From the NCBI GenBank assembly GCA_946999785.1, contig CAMQEO010000029.1, positions 1-12,263 on the forward strand: a DNA stretch of 12,263 nt, in the 5' to 3' direction. A program made the position numbers and the translations under genes. This DNA is from an uncultured Atopobium sp. GTDB taxonomy: Bacteria; Actinomycetota; Coriobacteriia; Coriobacteriales; Atopobiaceae. The notes under the pieces are model-generated. The model searched no databases, was not told where the DNA came from, and saw only the letters and a list, made by a program, of their open reading frames with translations. Positions 1 through 5,803 of this stretch are shown here, piece after piece. Within the stretch, counting starts at the first letter, position 1; each line of letters opens with the position of its first letter.

Positions 1-1
1 G

Positions 2-670
2 AACGTTCATATAGTGCATGCTTTGCGCGTGTTGAACAAATATCCTAAACAAGATTTGGGCATTCATAACGAACAAGCGTTTGTCCTTGGTTGTTTGTTG
101 CCTGATTTGTATGTTGGATACATGGTTAAGCCACTTACCAAAAAGATTGCGTATATGAAAACGCATTTTGCTGATCCAAGTCAGGTGCCGCTTCCCGATT
201 ATGATCGTTTTGAAACAGAGTTTGTACCTCATGGCAAGGCTTTATATACCCATGAAGACCCACAAGACGTTCTTTTAGGCGCGTGGTGTCATCTTATGGC
301 AGACCATACCTATAATGCTGCAACGCGTGTATTTTTAGCTGAGCATCATATTCCACGAGGTGAGCGTGCGCGTATTGGTAAACAAGGTGATCTTGACTTA
401 TTTGGTAAAACCATGGATATTGATATTCATATAGAGCTTACACAATCGCTTATTGAGCAATGTCGCGCATTTAAGCAGTATGAAATAGATATGGATGATG
501 TCAGACGCGCTTGTGAAGTAGTAGATGAGATTGTTGCTTCTAACAAACGTGAACATGGACAGCCGCACTACGCAATGTTGAATCAAGAATTTTTTAATAC
601 AACATTTGAGCGTGTACATCATTTGATGGAACAAAAATTGCTTCAGTATGCCCACAAGCGCTATTCGTAA
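2..670 (+). CDS. Zinc-dependent phospholipase C-like protein (5' partial)
   Basis: The reading frame is open to the left edge of the window (N-V-H-I precedes the first possible GTG at 14) and that GTG has no ribosome binding site, so the gene almost certainly begins upstream. The visible 223 codons resemble the small proteins annotated as zinc-dependent phospholipase C family: an N-terminal His followed by A-L-R-V-L, then L-G-C-L-L-P-D-L, T-H-F-A-D-P, and G-A-W-C-H-L-M-A-D-H-T-Y-N. Counting from the GTG, H51, H93, D97 and H98 are candidate metal ligands. No signal peptide can be judged because the start is missing. The actual substrate in such actinobacterial/firmicute homologues is not established, so 'phospholipase' is a family label only. 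A GntR regulator follows after 13 nt in the same direction, so the two are probably cotranscribed. Confidence 0.6.
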   Translation, partial: NVHIVHALRVLNKYPKQDLGIHNEQAFVLGCLLPDLYVGYMVKPLTKKIAYMKTHFADPSQVPLPDYDRFETEFVPHGKALYTHEDPQDVLLGAWCHLMADHTYNAATRVFLAEHHIPRGERARIGKQGDLDLFGKTMDIDIHIELTQSLIEQCRAFKQYEIDMDDVRRACEVVDEIVASNKREHGQPHYAMLNQEFFNTTFERVHHLMEQKLLQYAHKRYS

Positions 671-683
671 AGAAAGGTCTTTC

Positions 684-1427
684 ATGCCAAAGTTTGAAAA
701 ATCTACAGGTGATTTATATTATGCGCAGGTTTCAGACTATGTGCGTGAAAAGATTTATTCTAAAGAATGGGGTGTAGATGAGCCCATCCCTTCTGAACAC
801 GAATTGATGGCTATGCTCGATTTATCGCGTGGAACTGTGCAAAAAGGTATTAGACAGCTGGTAGATGAGGGTTTATTAGTTCAGCAGCGTGGACGTGGTA
901 CCTTTGTAGTACAGCCGGTTATGGCAAGTCCTACGTCTAATAAGCTGTTATCGTTTGGTGAGTCTATGACCGATTTAGGCGTTGACTATACAACCTGTGT
1001 TGTTACGCGTGAAGTGCGTTTAGCCGATGCTGTATGTGCCGAGAATTTACAAATTGATGTAGGAGATCCCTATTTGTTTTTGTGTCGTGTTCGTTATGTA
1101 CGCGCGCGTCCTGTTATGTTTTTAGAAAGTCACGTTAATATTAGCGTGTGCCCCGGTCTTGAAAATGAGGATTTTACCGAACATACCTTATTTTATCAGG
1201 TGGAAAAAACCAGCGGCAGAAAAATTGGTCGTTCTGAGCTTGTGTACAATGCTCGGGTTGTAGGAAAAAAACGGGGTGCATATTTGGATTCTGATGAGCA
1301 TGCGCCCGCACTTGAAATAGATCAGCTTGTTCGTCTTGATAATGGCGTGCCCTTTGAGTGGGGAAGCGTGTGGCTTCCTGCTAACAGGTGTGTTATTTCA
1401 AACGAAACGCAGCGTACCAGCAGCTAA
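684..1427 (+). CDS. GntR/HutC-family transcriptional regulator with UTRA domain
   Basis: A 247-residue DNA-binding repressor or activator. An N-terminal winged helix-turn-helix spans residues ~10-76, with the typical I-P-S-E-H-E-L, S-R-G-T-V-Q-K-G-I-R-Q-L recognition helix and R-G-R-G-T-F-V wing. A UTRA ligand-binding domain follows (residues ~88-240, starting at L-L-S-F-G-E-S-M and ending near the P-F-E-W-G motif). Length is normal for the HutC subfamily, whose members usually sense sugar phosphates, amino acids or related small molecules; the ligand cannot be read from sequence. I chose ATG 684 because AGAAAGG at 671-677 sits 6 nt upstream; an in-frame ATG at 648 would overlap the previous gene and lacks such a site. 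It is placed directly behind the phospholipase C-like gene, so that gene or an unseen upstream one may be its target. No sugar-uptake or catabolic gene is adjacent downstream. Confidence 0.88.
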   Translation: MPKFEKSTGDLYYAQVSDYVREKIYSKEWGVDEPIPSEHELMAMLDLSRGTVQKGIRQLVDEGLLVQQRGRGTFVVQPVMASPTSNKLLSFGESMTDLGVDYTTCVVTREVRLADAVCAENLQIDVGDPYLFLCRVRYVRARPVMFLESHVNISVCPGLENEDFTEHTLFYQVEKTSGRKIGRSELVYNARVVGKKRGAYLDSDEHAPALEIDQLVRLDNGVPFEWGSVWLPANRCVISNETQRTSS

Positions 1428-1560
1428 CATAACAAATAATAAATAACAAAGGCTTTGTATTGCGCGCCTGTCAGATAACCCTCGGTATTCTTATAATCGT
1501 TTTAGAGCTCATAACCATATAGCCACATAATCACATAGCCAATAGGCATCTCTAACAAAT

Positions 1561-1594
1561 AATCCCCTCTATATCAGCAGATATAGAGGGGATT
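1561..1594. terminator. Bidirectional hairpin terminator between convergent GntR gene and pyk
   Basis: A perfect 15-bp inverted repeat, AATCCCCTCTATATC (1561-1575) and its complement (1580-1594), with loop AGCA. It lies between two convergent stop codons (1427 and 1619). The flanks are only moderately T-rich (TTTCTC on the + side, ATTATTTGTT on the - side). It plausibly ends both transcripts. The rest of the 191-nt gap (1428-1618) shows nothing else I can support. Confidence 0.75.
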
Positions 1595-1618
1595 TCTCAA
1601 CAGATAAAACGTTGGTGC

Positions 1619-3049
1619 TTATTGGATTTGAGCAACCATAGTCATGTTAGTTGAGGTAATGTAGTCGCCTTGAGAAGGTGAAGTTTGTGGGTCACCAGCG
1701 GTAATAACAACAAGATCGCCTTTGCTTACGCAACCATGATCTTTTGCCTCACGCAATGCGTTATAGCAGGTAGCAGAAAGTGAGCCTTGCTCAGGTGTTT
1801 TATAAGAAGTAACACCCCAGTAGAAGCATGTCTTTCTGATTGCGTGGTTAGAAGGAGACATTGCAATAATTGGTAGATTAGGACGGAAGTTGGAAATCAA
1901 GCGTGCGGTACGACCCGAGTGAGTTGGGCAAATAATGCAATGTGCATGAACACGATTTGCGCACTCAACAGCTGCCAAACCAATTGCTGCGTTAACTTCG
2001 TCACCTGAGTCGTGATAAATACCGCGCTCTGCTAAGTACTTCTCGGTTTCTTTGCAAACAGTTGCCATCATCTTTACAGCCTCAACAGGATATTTACCTG
2101 CTGCAGACTCGCCCGAGAGCATAACACAGTCGGTACCATCGTAAATTGCGTTGGCAACGTCGGTTACTTCTGCACGTGTTGGACGAGGATTTCTAATCAT
2201 AGAATCAAGCATTTGAGTTGCGGTAATAACAGGCTTATATACCGAAGCACATTTGCTAATAATGCTTTTTTGAATGTGAGGAACCTTTGCAGGTGGAATT
2301 TCTACACCTAAGTCACCACGAGCAACCATAATACCGTCGGAGTGCTCAAGGATCTCGTCAAAGTTCTTTACACCAAGTGCGCATTCAATCTTGGGGAAGA
2401 TATCAATGTGACGTTGACCCTGGCTAAAGCAGAGTTGACGGATTTCGTCTACAGCAGCACCGTTACGGATGAACGAAGCAGCGATAGCGTCAATTCCAAG
2501 CTCGCAACCAAAGAGAATGTCTTTTTTATCTTGCTCGGTAACAGAAGGAAGACCAACTTCAACGTTAGGTACGTTTACACCTTTGCGCTCGCCAAGCTCA
2601 CCACCGTTGTCAATGTTGCAGTACATATCGGTACCTTCAACATGGTCAACAGTTAATTCAATTAAGCCGTCATCAATAAGAATGATGGAGCCTTTTTCTA
2701 CTTCTTGAGGAAGACGCTTGTAGTCAAGCGAGAAACGATCTTTGTTTCCAATTACGCCATCATCAGTGGTAACGATGGTTTTTTCACCTGTTGTTAAAAC
2801 AACTTTTTCGTGATTTTCAAGCTCGCCCGTACGAATTTCTGGGCCTTTGGTGTCAAGCATAATAGCTACAGGAATACCGAGTTCTTGAGAAATACGGCGT
2901 ACACGCTCGATATTTGTGCGGTGATACTCATGAGAACCATGGCTGAAGTTAAAGCGAGCAACATTCATGCCGCTTTTAATAATTTCACGTAAGACGTTAT
3001 CATCCTCAGTAGCAGGACCCATGGTGCAGATGATTTTTGTTCTTTTCAT
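1619..3049 (-). CDS. pyk: Pyruvate kinase
   Basis: Converts phosphoenolpyruvate and ADP to pyruvate and ATP in the cytoplasm, the last step of glycolysis. The 476 residues match the short bacterial form without an extra C-terminal PEP-utiliser domain. Visible hallmarks: N-terminal K-R-T-K-I-I-C-T-M-G-P; R32, N34, S36 and H37 in the V-A-R-F-N-F-S-H-G stretch; L-D-T-K-G-P-E-I-R-T-G at 65-75; the active-site signature I-F-P-K-I-E with K220 and E222; A-R-G-D-L-G with D246; and T277 in the A-T-Q-M-L-D-S-M motif. E71 in the G-P-E-I-R-T stretch corresponds to the glutamate found in K+-dependent enzymes; K+-independent forms carry Lys there. AAAGGA lies 5 nt before the ATG at 3049. It sits 62 nt downstream of ldhA in the same direction, so cotranscription is likely, possibly with an additional internal promoter. 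Confidence 0.97.
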   Translation of the reverse strand: MKRTKIICTMGPATEDDNVLREIIKSGMNVARFNFSHGSHEYHRTNIERVRRISQELGIPVAIMLDTKGPEIRTGELENHEKVVLTTGEKTIVTTDDGVIGNKDRFSLDYKRLPQEVEKGSIILIDDGLIELTVDHVEGTDMYCNIDNGGELGERKGVNVPNVEVGLPSVTEQDKKDILFGCELGIDAIAASFIRNGAAVDEIRQLCFSQGQRHIDIFPKIECALGVKNFDEILEHSDGIMVARGDLGVEIPPAKVPHIQKSIISKCASVYKPVITATQMLDSMIRNPRPTRAEVTDVANAIYDGTDCVMLSGESAAGKYPVEAVKMMATVCKETEKYLAERGIYHDSGDEVNAAIGLAAVECANRVHAHCIICPTHSGRTARLISNFRPNLPIIAMSPSNHAIRKTCFYWGVTSYKTPEQGSLSATCYNALREAKDHGCVSKGDLVVITAGDPQTSPSQGDYITSTNMTMVAQIQ

Positions 3050-3086
3050 CTATATCCTTTCACATGTATTGTTTCTATCCGCTAGC

Positions 3087-3092
3087 ATTATA
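3087..3092 (-). promoter_or_regulatory. Possible -10 element of an internal pyk promoter
   Basis: The ldhA-pyk gap contains a perfect TATAAT on the minus strand about 38 nt before the pyk start. No good -35 hexamer lies 16-18 nt upstream (the best is CTAGAT-like), although an A/T run (3104-3110) precedes it. This could let pyk be expressed independently of ldhA. Weak evidence. Confidence 0.35.
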
Positions 3093-3111
3093 GTTGTTGT
3101 AGCAAAAAAAT

Positions 3112-4116
3112 CTAGCATACAACGCTACGTTCTATAAACTCTTTACCTTCTGCATAACGTTCAGCATTTTCAAGGGTAACACGCGCAATTTGGCTGAGTG
3201 CTTCGTGCGTAAAGTATGCCTGGTGAGATGACATAACAACATTAGGGAATGCACACAGTTGGGTGGTAACAGATTCAAAGACTTCACTGGTGCGGTCTTG
3301 ATAGACATTTGGACCTTCTTCTTCATAAACGTCCAAACCTGCTGCTCCAATTTTGCCAGAAATGATACCACGAATTAAAGCTTGTGTATCAACTAAACCA
3401 CCACGACCAGTGTTTACAAAGATAACGCCAGGTTTCATCTTGGCAATTGCTTTATCATTGATCATGCGGTAGCTTTCTTCATTTAAGAAGGCATGCAGGC
3501 TGATAAGATTAGATTCTGCATAGAGCTCGTCTAAAGAAACAAATCTATCAACACAGTGCTCTTCGTCTACCAATTTTTGATTAGGATACAAATCGTAACC
3601 CAAAACTGTCATACCAAAACCTTTACAAATGCGGCAAAGTGCAGCACCAATACGACCACAGCCTATGATACCTGCTGTTTTTCCGTGTAAGGTTTCGCCA
3701 ACAAGACCGGTAAGCGAGAAGTTGTTTTCGCGAATACGATTGTAACCTTTGCAAATGTGGCGGTTGGCTGCCAATGCCAAAGCCATTGCGTGCTCAGCGA
3801 TTGCCTCGGGTGAATATGCAGGAACGCGGGTAACTTTCATACCAATTTCTTGAGCTGTTTTAACGTTTACCGCGTCAAATCCTGCGCATCTCATAAGAAC
3901 AAGCTCAATACCCAAGCCTTTGAGTACTTCCAAAGTCATTGCGGATACGTTAGAGTTTACAAATGCACATACGGCGTCATAACCTTTTGCCAATGCTGCA
4001 GTTGTTGGAGTGAGGTCTACATCGGTATATTCAAGTGTTACATGAGGGAAATCAGGCAACTCTTTGTTGAATGAATCCTTATCGTAGCTCATGGTTCCAA
4101 AAACAAGTACTTTCAT
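3112..4116 (-). CDS. ldhA: D-lactate dehydrogenase (LdhA-type 2-hydroxyacid dehydrogenase)
   Basis: NADH-dependent reduction of pyruvate to D-lactate, regenerating NAD+ for glycolysis. The 334-residue protein aligns by eye along its length with E. coli LdhA: R-C-A-G-F-D-A-V at 76-83, V-P-A-Y-S-P-E-A-I-A-E-H-A, the Rossmann motif G-I-I-G-C-G-R-I-G (149-157) with acidic D175 for NAD ribose, N-T-G-R-G-G-L-V-D with catalytic R238, L-D-V-Y-E-E-E with E267, and S-S-H-Q-A-Y-F-T with catalytic H298. One oddity: the usual L-H-C-P-L-T after the nucleotide-binding domain reads L-H-A-F-L-N here. ATG 4116 is chosen because AAAGGAG lies just upstream and this Met aligns with the family start; an in-frame ATG at 4182 would add 22 residues unlike the family and would lie upstream of the predicted transcription start. 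It is transcribed ahead of pyk, placing the enzyme that consumes pyruvate beside the one that makes it. Confidence 0.92.
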   Translation of the reverse strand: MKVLVFGTMSYDKDSFNKELPDFPHVTLEYTDVDLTPTTAALAKGYDAVCAFVNSNVSAMTLEVLKGLGIELVLMRCAGFDAVNVKTAQEIGMKVTRVPAYSPEAIAEHAMALALAANRHICKGYNRIRENNFSLTGLVGETLHGKTAGIIGCGRIGAALCRICKGFGMTVLGYDLYPNQKLVDEEHCVDRFVSLDELYAESNLISLHAFLNEESYRMINDKAIAKMKPGVIFVNTGRGGLVDTQALIRGIISGKIGAAGLDVYEEEGPNVYQDRTSEVFESVTTQLCAFPNVVMSSHQAYFTHEALSQIARVTLENAERYAEGKEFIERSVVC

Positions 4117-4147
4117 GGCAACTCCTTTTACTAAAGGCTGTATTAAG

Positions 4148-4177
4148 ATTATGTGCACCTGTACTACGTGTGCACAA
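4148..4177 (-). promoter_or_regulatory. Predicted ldhA promoter with overlapping operator-like dyad
   Basis: On the minus strand, TTGTGC (4172-4177) and CATAAT (4148-4153) are separated by 18 nt, a plausible sigma-A type promoter with a start near 4141 and a short leader before ATG 4116. A 7-bp dyad, TGTGCAC (4152-4158) and GTGCACA (4170-4176) separated by 11 nt, covers both hexamers and their spacer. A protein bound there would block RNA polymerase. The regulator is unknown. The spacing does not fit the Rex consensus. Confidence 0.45.
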
Positions 4178-4708
4178 AACATTTAGGCACCTTTTAGTTT
4201 AACGCACTTTTAACACAGAGGGTATGAGTAAAGTAGAAGTCCATATCACATTTTTAAATTCATTGATGTTAAATTTGGTTAACGGATAGAAGTGAGTGGT
4301 AAATGGTATAAATATGCAGAAATCATAGGAAATTTCATCCGAGTGATTTATGGAGTTGTTGTTATGGTTTCGTTGCACGTGGCGCAGCATCGTTTATTAT
4401 CTTATTTTATTTTTTCTATACCAAAAGAATGACTATTACGAGGGATTTTCATTTAAATTGCGCGTAGTATATGTATTAAACGATAAAAAAATACAATAAA
4501 TTGTATGCAATAAAAAATTACAGACAGCTTTGATTACTAGAATACAAAAGCATAAGACCATTTACCGATAATTTTTGCATATCAACAAATTTATACAATA
4601 ACTTTTTTATTTTATGCGTAAGAAGTATGGTAGGCTTACACTGTGATATGTTATAAGAAACACGTGTGGCACTGTTTACTGTGCATGTTCGCTCTACAAG
4701 GAGAAACT
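4178..4708. other. AT-rich divergent intergenic region between ldhA and arcC
   Basis: No convincing gene. Besides the ldhA promoter next to it, the stretch is markedly A/T-rich from about 4390 to 4620. It holds an inverted repeat ATACAAT-AA-ATTGTAT (4491-4506) and a second copy of its left part, ATACAATAA, at 4593-4601. The nonamer TGTGATATG occurs at 4642-4650 on + and at 4242-4250 on -. I expect the arcC promoter in the 3' half, but no hexamer pair with normal spacing stands out. AAGGAG upstream of 4709 is the arcC ribosome binding site. Confidence 0.5.
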
Positions 4709-5647
4709 ATGGATACACAACAAACCATCGTTGTTGCTTTGGGAGGAAACGCTTTAGGTAAAACTCCTCAACAGCAGCTGGCTCTTATTCAAAACACGGC
4801 AAAATCGCTTGTTGATATGATCGAGGAGGGTTACCGCGTAGTCATAACACATGGCAATGGTCCTCAGGTTGGAGCTCTTAAAGTTTCTACCGATTATGCT
4901 TCTCAACATGGTGTTGGACCAGAAATTCCCTTTGCAGAGTGCGGGGCTATGTCGCAAGGCTACATTGGATATCATCTTCAGCAGGCAATGACCAACGAAC
5001 TTGCTCACAGAAATATACACAAGCCCGTGGTGTCAGTAGTTACGCAAACGCTAGTAGACGCTGCAGATCCTGCGTTTCAGCATCCTACTAAGCCGGTAGG
5101 TGCCTTTTACAGCGAAGCAGAAGCAAAAAAGCGCATGGAACACTCGGGCGACGTCTATGTTGAGGATTCGGGACGTGGATGGCGATGGGTAGTTGCATCT
5201 CCTCTTCCAACCTATATTGTAGAAACCGATACTATTAAATCGCTGGTTGAAAGTGGGTGTGTAGTTGTTGCTGCAGGTGGCGGCGGAATACCTGTTGTTA
5301 AAACCGAAGCTGGTTATAAAGGTGTTGCGGCCGTTATCGATAAAGATAATACCGCAGCTTTACTTGCTCACGATATTAAAGCCGATCGTTTAGTTATTTT
5401 AACTGCCGTCGAAAAAGTTGCCATTAACTTTAACAAGCCTAATCAGCAAGACCTAGATGTAATAAACGTGGAACAAGCAAAGCAATATAGCGATGAAGGC
5501 CAGTTTGCGCCAGGATCTATGCTTCCTAAAATTTCTGCGTGCGTAAACTTTGTACAACAAACACCTGCAGGTGAAGCCCTCATTACCTCGCTTGAATGCG
5601 CTAAACAAGGGCTTTTAGGCAAGACGGGAACACGCATTGTAGCTTAA
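4709..5647 (+). CDS. arcC: Carbamate kinase
   Basis: Transfers the phosphate of carbamoyl phosphate to ADP, giving ATP plus carbamate, the final step of the arginine deiminase (or agmatine deiminase) pathway, in the cytoplasm. The 312 residues equal the usual family length. Visible motifs are V-V-A-L-G-G-N-A-L-G (8-17), V-I-T-H-G-N-G-P-Q-V-G (45-55), A-M-S-Q-G-Y-I-G-Y, A-A-G-G-G-G-I-P-V, A-V-I-D-K-D-N-T-A-A-L-L-A, and the C-terminal F-A-P-G-S-M-L-P-K-I and G-K-T-G-T-R-I. ATG 4709 is preceded by AAGGAG at good spacing; an in-frame ATG at 4643 would add 22 residues absent from the family. No arcA, argF/arcB or arginine/ornithine antiporter gene lies in this window, and a terminator follows directly, so arcC appears to be a single-gene transcript here. 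Confidence 0.95.
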   Translation: MDTQQTIVVALGGNALGKTPQQQLALIQNTAKSLVDMIEEGYRVVITHGNGPQVGALKVSTDYASQHGVGPEIPFAECGAMSQGYIGYHLQQAMTNELAHRNIHKPVVSVVTQTLVDAADPAFQHPTKPVGAFYSEAEAKKRMEHSGDVYVEDSGRGWRWVVASPLPTYIVETDTIKSLVESGCVVVAAGGGGIPVVKTEAGYKGVAAVIDKDNTAALLAHDIKADRLVILTAVEKVAINFNKPNQQDLDVINVEQAKQYSDEGQFAPGSMLPKISACVNFVQQTPAGEALITSLECAKQGLLGKTGTRIVA

Positions 5648-5687
5648 GCTTTTTTGAGCACTTTATCGAGCAATTGAGTATGTAATT

Positions 5688-5717
5688 GACGTATGTGTAT
5701 TGCACATACGTCTTTTT
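5688..5717 (+). terminator. Rho-independent terminator of arcC
   Basis: A perfect 10-bp stem, GACGTATGTG (5688-5697) and CACATACGTC (5703-5712), with a TATTG loop, is followed at once by TTTTT and further T-rich sequence. It lies 40 nt after the arcC stop codon. Textbook geometry. Confidence 0.9.
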
Positions 5718-5803
5718 ATATTTTCTTCTTGTGAATGTGGTGGGAACTTACCAACATTTTAGTCATAATATAAGAAGTTTTTTGATAGGTACTTGGAGGA
5801 TGT

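Noticed and set aside
648..683. Upstream ATG extending the GntR protein by 12 residues
   Set aside because: Overlaps the preceding gene and lacks a ribosome binding site, whereas ATG 684 has AGAAAGG at proper spacing.
3104..3130. Intrinsic terminator directly after ldhA
   Set aside because: There is a seven-base T run on the minus strand, but the only stem before it is about 4 bp (TAGC/GCTA), too weak; read-through to pyk is more likely.
4152..4176. Rex (NADH-sensing repressor) operator upstream of ldhA
   Set aside because: The half-sites look Rex-like (TTGTG...), but the 11-nt spacing and inner bases do not fit the Rex consensus.
4199..4390. 63-codon minus-strand open frame in the ldhA-arcC gap
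   Set aside because: No ribosome binding site, no recognisable domain, and it lies in AT-rich regulatory DNA; chance frame more likely.
4643..4708. Upstream ATG extending carbamate kinase by 22 residues
   Set aside because: The extension is Cys/His-rich and unlike the family; ATG 4709 has AAGGAG and aligns with the family N-terminus.
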